Shown here in pieces: positions 27,423 through 35,370 of a stretch of DNA of 64,000 bases. Where the stretch lies: contig NZ_CP108938.1 of assembly GCF_036347135.1 (NCBI RefSeq), forward strand, positions 3,038,001-3,102,000. Reading direction: 5' to 3'. Both the position numbers and the translations under genes were made by a program. The notes under the pieces are model-generated. The model ran no database searches, was not told where the DNA came from, and worked only from the letters and a program-made list of their open reading frames with translations. Position 1 is the stretch's first letter. Each line of letters starts with the position of its first letter. This DNA is from Streptomyces sp. NBC_00775 (lineage in GTDB: Bacteria; Actinomycetota; Actinomycetes; Streptomycetales; Streptomycetaceae).

Positions 27423-27944
27423 CTAGACGATTTCCGTGTCGAGGATCTCGGGTGTGGCCGGGGGACCCTCGTCGAGCACCCTGCGCAGCAGCTCGGCGAG
27501 TCTGGTCGGATACACCGTCTCATGTGCCTCGGTCAGTTCCTGGCACGTCCACCAACGCGCTCCGGCGACACTGCGCCGTTCAAGGTCCGTCAGCCCCGCG
27601 GCCACCGTGGCCGTCTGGGTCGTACGGGCCAGGTAGTACCACTCGTCCTGGTCCCAACGGCGGCCGGCGAACGGGAAGGAACACACCCGCCGCCACAGCA
27701 CCGGGCCCAGCTCGACCTCGGTGATTCCGGTCTCCTCCGTGAGCTCCCGCAACGCGGCCTGCTCCCGGGTCTCGTCGCCCTCCAGGCCTCCGCCCGGCGT
27801 GAACCACCAGTCGTCGGCGGGATCGTCCGGCTCGTGCCCGTGCAGCAGCAGAATGCGTTCTTCGGGGTCGAGCAGCACCACTCGGGCGACCTTCCGCAGC
27901 CCTCCCCGGTACTCGTCCTGCTCATAAGGCACCTCAGCGGGCAC
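27423..27944 (-). CDS. NUDIX hydrolase
   Basis: 173 residues. The Nudix box GGGLEGDETREQAALRELTEETGI is intact (GX5EX7REUXEEXGU), with both metal-binding Glu. GTG 27944 was chosen because GGAG lies seven bases before it; this start overlaps the signal peptidase stop by 11 nt. An unknown nucleoside diphosphate derivative would be hydrolysed. In S. lividans sipZ heads an operon with a mutT-like gene, the same arrangement as here. Confidence 0.9.
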   Translation of the reverse strand: MPAEVPYEQDEYRGGLRKVARVVLLDPEERILLLHGHEPDDPADDWWFTPGGGLEGDETREQAALRELTEETGITEVELGPVLWRRVCSFPFAGRRWDQDEWYYLARTTQTATVAAGLTDLERRSVAGARWWTCQELTEAHETVYPTRLAELLRRVLDEGPPATPEILDTEIV

Positions 27945-28710
27945 CGGCAGGCTCCGTCCGGGACCGGCCGCGCCGGCCCACGAAGCCCGCGATGGGACCG
28001 TACGCCGCGCCGCCCAGGACGAGCACCGCACCGGCGATCACCGCGCCGACCATCAGGCGCAGCGGACCGGGCTGGGAGAGGCTGCCCAGCGTCTCCCAGC
28101 CGGACGGCCGCTTGAGCATGCCGTTCATGGGCCAGACGACGGCGTCGACCCTGGCGCTCACCGCACCGCGCGACACCGTGCCGCTGGCCGCGTCCGTGAG
28201 GTGGGCACTGGAGTCCAGCGAGCCCTGGCGTTCGTCACCGAGCAGGAACAGACGCCCCTCGGGAACCTTCACGGTCGGGATGTTCGTGATCTCGGCCAGG
28301 CTGCCCTTGGGCAGATACGATTCGTCGATCTGCTTGCCATTGACGGTCAGCTTGCCGTTGGTGCAGCAGGACACCGTGTCACCGCCGACGGCGACCACCC
28401 GCTTGACCACGGCCGCGTTGGTGACCCAGGTCTTGTCGCGGAAGACGACGACGTCGCCGCGCCGTACCTCGCTGCCGTCGATACGCTGCGCCAGCACCCG
28501 GTCGCCCGCGTCGATCGTCGGCGTCATCGAACTGGTGGGCACGGTGTAGGGCCGGTAGATCACGGCCCCCCAGGCGAACCCTCCGATGAACAGCACAATG
28601 CCCAGCGCGACGGCCAGCCCGGACAGCCTCTGTCCGATCCGGCCGCCCGCCGGGCCCTTGCTCGCGCCACCGCTGCGCGGGGCCGTACGTGTAGTGCTCT
28701 CGCCACCCAT
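27934..28710 (-). CDS. sipZ: type I signal peptidase (SipZ-like)
   Basis: 258 residues. Transmembrane helix at ~30-50, catalytic Ser in PTSSMTPT near residue 62, box D NAAVVKRVVAVGGD with the general-base Lys, box E GDERQGSLDS, and a second C-terminal membrane helix (residues ~215-240) near the end. Box E has Glu-Arg instead of the more usual His-Arg. It cleaves Sec and Tat signal peptides at the outer membrane face. Fourth of four sip genes, separated by 190 nt from sipY and linked to the NUDIX gene. Confidence 0.94.
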   Translation of the reverse strand: MGGESTTRTAPRSGGASKGPAGGRIGQRLSGLAVALGIVLFIGGFAWGAVIYRPYTVPTSSMTPTIDAGDRVLAQRIDGSEVRRGDVVVFRDKTWVTNAAVVKRVVAVGGDTVSCCTNGKLTVNGKQIDESYLPKGSLAEITNIPTVKVPEGRLFLLGDERQGSLDSSAHLTDAASGTVSRGAVSARVDAVVWPMNGMLKRPSGWETLGSLSQPGPLRLMVGAVIAGAVLVLGGAAYGPIAGFVGRRGRSRTEPAGAR

Positions 28711-28903
28711 GGGTCCGCACCTTACCCGGGGGTACGGTGTGCGGTCAGCCCATGGTTTGGATCACGGACACCGTCGGCCACCGGCACCGGAACGCACCCG
28801 GCCCACCGGCGCCCGCCGACACCAGCGGACACCCCGTACGACCGAGGGGCCGGCCGCCCGGACGAATCCGAGCCGACCGGCCCCAAGGGGACGATTCAGC
28901 GCG

Positions 28904-29839
28904 CTACTTGGACGCCTTCCGCTTCCGGCGTACCAGCACCAGCGGTACCGCGCCCACGAGCGCCACGGACGCCGGCGAGGTGACCGCGGCCGCCGCCTGG
29001 TCGCTCAGGCCGTCCTGGCCGAAGGTGTCCGGGACCGGGAGGGTGCCCCAGCGGTTGATGGGCCAGGCCTTCACGATGGCGCGCCCGACGACCTCGCTCA
29101 CGGGGACCATGCCGTGGTGCTTGTCCGTCTGGTTGTAGCGCGAGTCCCGTGAGTTCTGACGGTGGTCGCCCATCACCCAGATCATGCCCTTGGGCACCTT
29201 GACCTTGAACTGGCCGCCGTCTTCGTCAACGCTGCACGGGGTGTTCCCCGGGTACACGTACGGCTCGTTCAACGCCTTGCCGTTGACGGTCAGCGGGCCG
29301 GTGCCCTTGCACTGGATGGTGTCGCCGCCGACGCCGATGACCCGCTTGATGAGGTCCTTCTCCTCGGCGGACGGCATCAGGCCGATCCAGCTGAGCACCG
29401 TCTGCAGGGCGTTCGGGTTGGCCGTGGGCTCGCCCCTCAGCCAGCCGTCGGGGTCGTGGAAGACGACCACCTCGCCGCGCTCCGGCTCGGAGCCGAACCA
29501 CGGGGTCAGCTTGTCGACCAGGACACGGTCGCCCTGCTGGAGGGTGTTCTGCATCGAGTCCGAGGGGATCGAGAACGCCTGCACCAGGAAGGTCTTGATC
29601 AGCAGCGCGAGCACCAGGGCGATGCCGATCAGGATCGGCAGCTCCTTCCAGAAGGAGCGCTGCTTCTTCTTCGGGTCCTGCTCGGTGCGCTCGGTCGTAG
29701 CGCTGCCGTCCGCGGACTCACTCCCGGAGCCTGAGGCGCCCTCTACGGCCGGGGCAGCCGCATCGTCGGGCCGCTCCGGCTGCCCTTCGGGACCATCGTG
29801 TCCGGACCGTGCGCCGACCGCCACATCCCCCACATCCAC
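28904..29839 (-). CDS. sipY: type I signal peptidase (SipY-like)
   Basis: 311 residues from GTG 29839 (GGAG six bases upstream). A ~65-residue acidic, disordered N-terminal tail, a membrane helix, then Ser in PSDSMQNTL, Lys in KDLIKRVIGVGGD, box E GDHRQNSRDSRY and a C-terminal membrane helix ending RRKRKASK. The first 122 nt overlap the 3' end of sipX in another frame. Same family role as its neighbours. Confidence 0.93.
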   Translation of the reverse strand: MDVGDVAVGARSGHDGPEGQPERPDDAAAPAVEGASGSGSESADGSATTERTEQDPKKKQRSFWKELPILIGIALVLALLIKTFLVQAFSIPSDSMQNTLQQGDRVLVDKLTPWFGSEPERGEVVVFHDPDGWLRGEPTANPNALQTVLSWIGLMPSAEEKDLIKRVIGVGGDTIQCKGTGPLTVNGKALNEPYVYPGNTPCSVDEDGGQFKVKVPKGMIWVMGDHRQNSRDSRYNQTDKHHGMVPVSEVVGRAIVKAWPINRWGTLPVPDTFGQDGLSDQAAAAVTSPASVALVGAVPLVLVRRKRKASK

Positions 29840-30809
29840 TCCTCACTCCGTGCCGCCGCCCGCGCCGTATTCGGCGCAGGCCCACCACTCCCATAACGAG
29901 CGGGAGTTCCGCAGGAGTCGGGAGCGGGATCAATCCATCTGGATCCGCTGAGGCCACCCTATGCGACGCGCCGAGAGCGGACGTCGACCCTGCGGGCGCG
30001 TCGGCGACGGTCGCGTAAGTGCCCGGTTCCTTCAGGCGGATCCAGTGACCGACGGGCCAGGCGATGACCATGGCCCGGCCGACGACGGACTTCTCGGAGA
30101 CGGTGCCGCTGAACTTGTCGGTGCGGTGGTAGCGGGAGTCGGCGGAGTTGCCCCGGTGGTCACCCAGCACGAACAGACGGCCCTCGGGCACCTTCACCTC
30201 GAAGGCGAAGGCCGACGGCTTGTCACCGGCGTAGATGTAGGGCTCGGTCAGCGGCGTGCCGTTGACGGTCACCCGGCCCTGTGTGTCACAGCACTTGACC
30301 GTGTCCCCGCCGACGCCGACGACCCGCTTGATGAGGTCCTTCTCGTTGTCGGACGGCAGCAGGCCGATGAAGGTCAGCCCTTCCTTGACCTGCTTGACGA
30401 CGACGGGGTCGCTCTTCTTCTTGGTCTCCTCGGCGGTGAGCCAGCCCCCGGGGTCCTTGAAGACGACGACGTCACCGCGCTGCGGCTTGGAGCCGAACCA
30501 GGGCGTGAGCTTGTCGACCAGGACGCGGTCGCCGATCTGGATCGTGTTCTCCATCGAGCCCGACGGGATCACGAAGGCCTGGACGAGGAAGGTCTTGAGG
30601 ACCAGGGCTATCAGTACGGCGACGCCGACGAGGAGCGGTATCTCCTTGACCGTCGAGCGTCGCCTGCGCCGCTTGATCTTGCGGGCGAGCTTGCGCCGCT
30701 CGACGCGGCTGGGCCGGGCCGCGCCCCCGGAGGCGCGTCGGGTGCCGGTGGGCAGCAGGTTGTCGGCCGCGCTGCTGGAGACCCCGCGCGGTTTGCCACG
30801 GTTACCCAT
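29718..30809 (-). CDS. sipX: type I signal peptidase (SipX-like) with long C-terminal overlap
   Basis: 363 residues from ATG 30809, which overlaps the sipW stop by eight bases. Arg/Lys-rich N-terminus, membrane helix, Ser in PSGSMENTI, Lys in KDLIKRVVGVGGD and box E GDHRGNSADSRY. After the expected C-terminal hydrophobic part the frame runs on for ~40 residues of Arg/Gly/Cys sequence inside sipY. S. lividans SipX is shorter (about 320 residues as I recall), so the extension may be a lost stop or a frameshift. Confidence 0.9.
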   Translation of the reverse strand: MGNRGKPRGVSSSAADNLLPTGTRRASGGAARPSRVERRKLARKIKRRRRRSTVKEIPLLVGVAVLIALVLKTFLVQAFVIPSGSMENTIQIGDRVLVDKLTPWFGSKPQRGDVVVFKDPGGWLTAEETKKKSDPVVVKQVKEGLTFIGLLPSDNEKDLIKRVVGVGGDTVKCCDTQGRVTVNGTPLTEPYIYAGDKPSAFAFEVKVPEGRLFVLGDHRGNSADSRYHRTDKFSGTVSEKSVVGRAMVIAWPVGHWIRLKEPGTYATVADAPAGSTSALGASHRVASADPDGLIPLPTPAELPLVMGVVGLRRIRRGRRHGVRSGCGGCGGRRTVRTRWSRRAAGAARRCGCPGRRGRLRLRE

Positions 30810-31518
30810 GGACACCGTCCGCGGCGGGCACGCGCGCGTAGACGTCGGGACGCGTCAGCCGGGTCCAGTGGCCGGCGGGCCAGGCGATCCAGTCGGCTCT
30901 GCCGATGACGTCGGAGACGGGGATCATGCCTCCGCCGGGCGAGCCCAGGTGGTCGCGGGAGTCGCTGGAGTCGCCGCGGTGGTCACCGAGGACGAAGAGG
31001 GTGCCGTCGGGCACGACGACGTCGAAGGGCACCTCGGACGGGCTGTCCCCCGGATACAGAAACGTCGACTCGTCGACCGACCGGCCGTTCACTTCGAGCC
31101 TCCCTTCCTTGTCGCAGCAGACCACGTGATCTCCCCCTACACCGACGACGCGCTTGATGTAGTCGGCGTTCCCGAAATAGCCGGTGCCGTCGAACACAAC
31201 GACATCGCCCCGCTGCGGCTCAGCATCGAAACGGTACGCCAACTTATTTACGAGAACGCGGTCCCCGATCCTCAATCCCGACTCCATGGAGCCGCTGGGA
31301 ATTTGGAACGGCTGCATCACGAACCTGCTGACGAGGAGCAGAAAAACCAGGCATACCAGCACGGTCAGGGTGATCCGCCCGCCCGGGAGCCAGTCGGCGG
31401 CCCTGTCGACCAACGCAAAACGCGACCGACCCTCCTGCCCCTCTGTGTCCGAGATCTCCTCGGATTCGGAAGGGCGGGAGGAGCGGTCGCGCTCCACGGG
31501 CTGTGCTTCGGTGTCCAT
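30802..31518 (-). CDS. sipW: type I signal peptidase (SipW-like)
   Basis: 238 residues. Acidic N-terminus, one membrane helix (ITLTVLVCLVFLLLVS), Ser in PSGSMESGL near residue 76, Lys in ADYIKRVVGVGGD, and box E GDHRGDSSDSRD. No C-terminal membrane helix is visible, unlike the other three. First sip gene after rplS, 45 bp away; likely starts the sipW-sipX-sipY operon known from S. lividans. Confidence 0.94.
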   Translation of the reverse strand: MDTEAQPVERDRSSRPSESEEISDTEGQEGRSRFALVDRAADWLPGGRITLTVLVCLVFLLLVSRFVMQPFQIPSGSMESGLRIGDRVLVNKLAYRFDAEPQRGDVVVFDGTGYFGNADYIKRVVGVGGDHVVCCDKEGRLEVNGRSVDESTFLYPGDSPSEVPFDVVVPDGTLFVLGDHRGDSSDSRDHLGSPGGGMIPVSDVIGRADWIAWPAGHWTRLTRPDVYARVPAADGVHG

Positions 31519-31563
31519 CGGGGCCAGATGTTATCCGGCCCCGCTTTGAACGACCGCGCGAGC

Positions 31564-31914
31564 TCAGTTGTCGCGCTTCTCCTTGATCTTCGCGGCCTTG
31601 CCGCGCAGGTCACGCAGGTAGTACAGCTTCGCGCGACGCACGTCACCACGGGTGACGAGCTCGATCTTCTCGACGATCGGGGTGTGCACCGGGAAGGTGC
31701 GCTCGACGCCGACCGAGAAGGAGACCTTGCGGACCGTGAAGGTCTCGCGGACACCGGCGCCCTGGCGACGGATGACTACGCCCTTGAACTGCTGCACACG
31801 GGAGCGGTTGCCCTCGATGACGCGGACGTGGACGTTGACGGTGTCACCCGGGCGGAAGGCCGGGATGTCGCTGCGCAGCGACGCGCTGTCGACGGAGTCG
31901 AGCAGGTGAGACAT
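31564..31914 (-). CDS. rplS: 50S ribosomal protein L19
   Basis: 116 residues. [20 protein letters not shown] start, [18 protein letters not shown] and [19 protein letters not shown] are diagnostic. The start MSHLL (31914) was preferred to the open frame further upstream on family grounds; no clear ribosome-binding site is visible. At the 30S-50S interface. Follows trmD as in most bacteria. Confidence 0.97.
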   Translation of the reverse strand: MSHLLDSVDSASLRSDIPAFRPGDTVNVHVRVIEGNRSRVQQFKGVVIRRQGAGVRETFTVRKVSFSVGVERTFPVHTPIVEKIELVTRGDVRRAKLYYLRDLRGKAAKIKEKRDN

Positions 31915-32046
31915 TTCGTCTGCTTTCTTCGCTGATGCCACAGGTCATCAACGGGAGATAGTTTTCCAAGAGGGTGCTGTCGTGTCGGGGCGGGCGTCGT
32001 GTCCCCCTGTGGCAGGGGCGCGCGCCGGACGACGTACAACAGCGGT

Positions 32047-32880
32047 CTATTCTTCCACGGCCTCTGGCCTGCGCCAAAATCGACCATGGGGCGCCCCCTC
32101 CGGATCCGGGGCCCAGCCCAGGATCGAGAGCATCTCGCGGTCCTTCTTGTCGAAGGCCGAGGGCTCGCAGCGCTCGATGAGGTCGGGCCGGTTCGCCGCC
32201 GTACGGCGCAGGGCCTCGTCGCGGCGCCAGCGGGCGATCTTCCCGTGGTGGCCGCTGAGCAGTACGTCGGGGATCCCGCGGCCGCGCCACGCCGGGGGCT
32301 TGGTGTAGACGGGCCCCTCCAGGAGGTTGGCCATGGCCCCGGGAGCGAACGAGTCGTCCCTGTGGGACTCGGCGTTGCCGAGGACACCCGGCAGCAGCCG
32401 CGCCACGGCCTCCGTGACGACGAGTACGGCGGCCTCACCGCCGGCGAGTACGTAGTCGCCGATGGACACCTCGTAGACCGGCATCCGGGTGGCGTACTCG
32501 TCGATGACGCGGCGGTCGATGCCCTCGTAGCGCGCCGGCGTGAAGACCAGCCAGGGGCGCTCGGAGAGCTCGACGGCGAGTTCCTGGGTGAAGGGGCGCC
32601 CGCTGGGTGTGGGGACCACCAGGACGGGCCCGTGGGAGCCCGTCTCGTAGCCGTCGGCCAGGAGGGAGTCCAGGGCGTCGCCCCAGGGGTCGGTCTTCAT
32701 GACCATGCCGGGGCCGCCGCCGTACGGGGTGTCGTCGACCGTGTTGTGGCGGTCGTACGTCCACTCCCGAAGATCATGCACGTGCACATTCAGCTGTCCA
32801 CGCGCGCGTGCCTTGCCGACCAGCGAGACGTTCAGGGGTTCCAGGTACTCGGGGAAGATCGTGACGACGTCGAGCCGCAT
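32047..32880 (-). CDS. trmD: tRNA (guanine37-N1)-methyltransferase
   Basis: 277 residues, SPOUT knot enzyme. [32 protein letters not shown], and the SAM-binding knot SIGDYVLAGGEAAVLV are present. It makes m1G37 to prevent +1 frameshifting. ATG overlaps the rimM stop by one base (TAATG). The C-terminal ~30 residues beyond the family core are hydrophilic. Confidence 0.97.
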   Translation of the reverse strand: MRLDVVTIFPEYLEPLNVSLVGKARARGQLNVHVHDLREWTYDRHNTVDDTPYGGGPGMVMKTDPWGDALDSLLADGYETGSHGPVLVVPTPSGRPFTQELAVELSERPWLVFTPARYEGIDRRVIDEYATRMPVYEVSIGDYVLAGGEAAVLVVTEAVARLLPGVLGNAESHRDDSFAPGAMANLLEGPVYTKPPAWRGRGIPDVLLSGHHGKIARWRRDEALRRTAANRPDLIERCEPSAFDKKDREMLSILGWAPDPEGAPHGRFWRRPEAVEE

Positions 32881-33428
32881 TACGCCTCGTCCTCGTCCCG
32901 GGAAGAGTCGATCTCGGCCCGGTCGTCGATCAGACCCGGCGGCGGGTCGATGACGGCCCGCTGCTCCTCCAGGTCGATCTCGGTGACGATCTCCTCCACG
33001 AAGGGGATCAGCACCTCGGTCCCGTCCGGCCGCTCGACCACGAAGAGGTCCTGCGAGGGCAGGTGCGAGATCTCGGTGATCCGCCCGACCTCGGTGCCGT
33101 CGACCGTGACGACGTCCAGGTCCATCAGCTGGTGGTCGTAGTACTCGTCCGGGTCCTCGGGCTTCTCGTCCGGGTCGACCTCGGCGATCAGCAGGGTGTT
33201 GCGCAGGGCCTCGGCGGCGTTGCGGTCGCGTACGCCTTCGAAGCGCAGCAGCAGACGGCCGCTGTGCACCCGGCCGGTCTCGATGGTCAGCGGACCGGTG
33301 GAGGCGGGGTCGGTGGCCAGGACGGCGCCGGGCCCGAGCCTGAGTTCCGGCTCGTCGGTGCGTACCTCGACGGTGACCTCGCCCTTGATGCCGTGGGCGC
33401 GGCCGACGCGAGCGACTACCAGCTGCAC
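32880..33428 (-). CDS. rimM: 16S rRNA processing protein RimM
   Basis: 182 residues. N-terminal RimM beta-barrel ([26 protein letters not shown]), then a PRC-barrel domain ([26 protein letters not shown]). An acidic tail follows ([13 protein letters not shown]). Binds S19 and assists 30S head maturation. GTG/ATG near 33428 starts the gene; an unusual repeat region lies upstream between it and khpA. Confidence 0.95.
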   Translation of the reverse strand: MQLVVARVGRAHGIKGEVTVEVRTDEPELRLGPGAVLATDPASTGPLTIETGRVHSGRLLLRFEGVRDRNAAEALRNTLLIAEVDPDEKPEDPDEYYDHQLMDLDVVTVDGTEVGRITEISHLPSQDLFVVERPDGTEVLIPFVEEIVTEIDLEEQRAVIDPPPGLIDDRAEIDSSRDEDEA

Positions 33429-33467
33429 TGTGCTTGATCTCCTGTCGTGTGCCTACGACGTTGCTTC

Positions 33468-33528
33468 GTGGACGACTACGGGCCTTTGTAGTGGACGACT
33501 ACGGCCTTCGTAGACGACTACGGGCCGG
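33468..33528. repeat. short direct repeats between khpA and rimM
   Basis: GTGGACGACTACGG starts at 33468 and 33491 (23-bp period) and a third copy GTAGACGACTACGG at 33510. A hairpin GGGCCGGGGA with TCCCCGGCCC follows (about 33522-33556). Could be an attenuator leader for rimM-trmD. Confidence 0.55.
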
Positions 33529-33576
33529 GGACGGCTCGTAAGCCCTCCCCGGCCCGAGCCGGTGCTGCCTGTTACG

Positions 33577-33816
33577 TCAGCGGACGTGGTCCACGTCGAC
33601 GAGGTCGACGCGGACACCGCGGCCGCCGATGGCGCCCACGACGGTGCGCAGAGCGCGCGCGGTGCGGCCGTTGCGGCCGATCACCTTGCCGAGGTCGTCG
33701 GGGTGAACCCGGACCTCGAGAACGCGCCCGCGGCGCAGGTCACGCGAGGCGACCTGCACATCGTCGGGGTTGTCGACGATGCCCTTCACGAGGTGCTCGA
33801 GAGCCTCCTCGAGCAT
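33577..33816 (-). CDS. khpA: KH-domain RNA-binding protein KhpA
   Basis: 79 residues, a single type II KH domain with the GxxG loop in LGKVIGRNGRTARALRTV. Binds RNA, often as a heterodimer with KhpB; in other Gram-positive bacteria it affects cell elongation and mRNA stability. The ATG is two bases after the rpsP stop, so coupled. Confidence 0.94.
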   Translation of the reverse strand: MLEEALEHLVKGIVDNPDDVQVASRDLRRGRVLEVRVHPDDLGKVIGRNGRTARALRTVVGAIGGRGVRVDLVDVDHVR

Positions 33817-33818
33817 GC

Positions 33819-34238
33819 TCAGGCCTCGGTCGACTCGGACTCGGCGGCAGCCTCGTCCTTCTTCTCAGCCTTCTTCTTCTGGGTGATGGCCTCACCCTTG
33901 CCCTCGTCGTCGCCACCAAGGGCGTCGAACAGCGGGCGCGCGGCCTTCGGAGCGGCCACGAGCAGCGGAGCCGGGGCGGGCAGGCCCTTGAACTTCTGCC
34001 AGTCGCCGGTCAGCTTCAGGATCGCGAGAACGGGCTCGGTCGGCTGCGCGCCGACACCCAGCCAGTACTGCGCGCGGTCCGAGTCGACCTCGATGCGCGA
34101 GGGGTTCTGTACCGGGTGGTACAGGCCGATCTCCTCGATGGCCCGGCCGTCACGGCGGGTACGGGAGTCGGCGACGACGATGCGGTAGTGAGGCGAACGG
34201 ATCTTGCCCAGACGCTTCAGCTTGATCTTGACTGCCAC
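33819..34238 (-). CDS. rpsP: 30S ribosomal protein S16 with C-terminal extension
   Basis: 139 residues. [32 protein letters not shown] and [18 protein letters not shown] identify S16; the C-terminal ~50 residues (Ala/Lys/Glu-rich, ending SESTEA) exceed the usual 80-100 residue core. GTG start with AGGAG 12 bases upstream. First gene of the rpsP-khpA-rimM-trmD-rplS series. Confidence 0.97.
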   Translation of the reverse strand: MAVKIKLKRLGKIRSPHYRIVVADSRTRRDGRAIEEIGLYHPVQNPSRIEVDSDRAQYWLGVGAQPTEPVLAILKLTGDWQKFKGLPAPAPLLVAAPKAARPLFDALGGDDEGKGEAITQKKKAEKKDEAAAESESTEA

Positions 34239-34523
34239 GGAAGTGGTGTCTCCTGGTCTTGACGTGGTTGGGCACGGCGAGATGGCCGCGTGGGGTTGCG
34301 GTACCCGAGTGCCCGATGGACGCGTCAGCCGGAGGAGAGAGGGGTCCTATGCGGCTGTCGAGTACAGCTAGCCATTGTGCCACATCCTGGCGGGTCGCCT
34401 TCACCCGGCAGAGTGCGCCTGCCCATGCCTCATGGGCACCCGGCGCCGGCCCCCGGGCGTCCGTCGCGCCGCCCGGCGCTCACAAGGTGCCGCTGAGTAC
34501 GGCTGCCACGAGCAGCCGTACTC
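34239..34523 (-). promoter_or_regulatory. rpsP upstream region
   Basis: A gap of 285 bp with no convincing gene. On the minus strand, CACAATGGCTAGCTGTACTC (about 34358-34377) carries a TAGCTG-like -10 followed by a pyrimidine-rich start region, plausible as the promoter of the rpsP operon. No clear -35. Confidence 0.35.
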
Positions 34524-35120
34524 TCAGCTCGCGCCCGCGCCGACGACCTCCGGGATCCGGAACGGCTTTCCGCACCCCCCGCACACGATCGGCGCCTGCG
34601 CCAGGACCGACGGCACGACGCGGACATTGCGCCCGCAGTCGCAGACGGCCTTGACGCGGACGCCTCCTCCGGAGGAGCCGTGGCGCGCGGCCGGGCCGCG
34701 GAAGGAGCGGGCGGTGTCGGCGGCGGTGGCGGCCGAGTGGGCCTTCAACGCGCGCTGCAGCCGCTCGATGGTCGGCCGATAGCGCCGCTTCGCCTCGGGG
34801 TTGAGCGTGACCAGGGAGAAGCCACTGCTGGGATGCGGCTCCTCGGGGTGGTCGAGGCCCAGCTCCTCGGCGATCGCGAGGAATCTGCGGTTGTGATAGC
34901 GGCCGGCGCGCGAGGTGTCGCGGACTCCGCGGGCGGCGGCGATGCCGTGGACTGCCTCATGAAGCAGTCGCTCGAAAGAGAGTTCGTGCCCGCAGGCGGA
35001 CGACGACTCTCCGATCAGGGACTCTGGCGCGGCAAGATCGGGCAGTTCGGGGTGGTGCCGCTGAATGTCGGCCCACGCCCCTGCCAGCTCTGCGGCGAGA
35101 ACAGGTGGTGTCGTGCTCAC
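34524..35120 (-). CDS. SprT-like zinc metallopeptidase-domain protein
   Basis: 198 residues. Zincin motif LLHEAVHGIAAARGVRDTS (HExxH) near residue 54, followed by GRYHNRRFLAIAEELGL, whose His is the probable third zinc ligand. The C-terminus holds a zinc ribbon CDCGRNVRVVP...CGGCGKPF. The GTG start at 35118-35120 has no ribosome-binding site. SprT-like domains occur in DNA-protein crosslink proteases and in actinobacterial accessory proteins; the role here is unknown. Confidence 0.8.
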   Translation of the reverse strand: MSTTPPVLAAELAGAWADIQRHHPELPDLAAPESLIGESSSACGHELSFERLLHEAVHGIAAARGVRDTSRAGRYHNRRFLAIAEELGLDHPEEPHPSSGFSLVTLNPEAKRRYRPTIERLQRALKAHSAATAADTARSFRGPAARHGSSGGGVRVKAVCDCGRNVRVVPSVLAQAPIVCGGCGKPFRIPEVVGAGAS

Positions 35121-35284
35121 GTAATGACAACGAGCCGGGGTGCCTCTGTGTTCCTATTCCGGGGCATCCCAAATAATTTGCACGTACCCGTCAGTTGCCG
35201 CTGATGCGTCCTGACGAGGGCGGGTGCGCTGATCTGCGGAGAAGCCTCACAGCTCATACCAAGGCGGTACGTAGGGACACGTAC

Positions 35285-35319
35285 GCCCCGGCGCGTAGAC
35301 GATGTCCGCGCGCCGGGGC
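35285..35319. terminator. hairpin terminator downstream of proS
   Basis: GCCCCGGCGCG (35285-35295) pairs with CGCGCCGGGGC (35309-35319), 50 bp past the proS stop. The rest of 35121-35370 shows nothing I can assign. Confidence 0.75.
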
Positions 35320-35370
35320 ACCTGTGGTCATCAGATGCGCAAGAGGCGTTTCGGCCGCCCTGAGGGCTAC

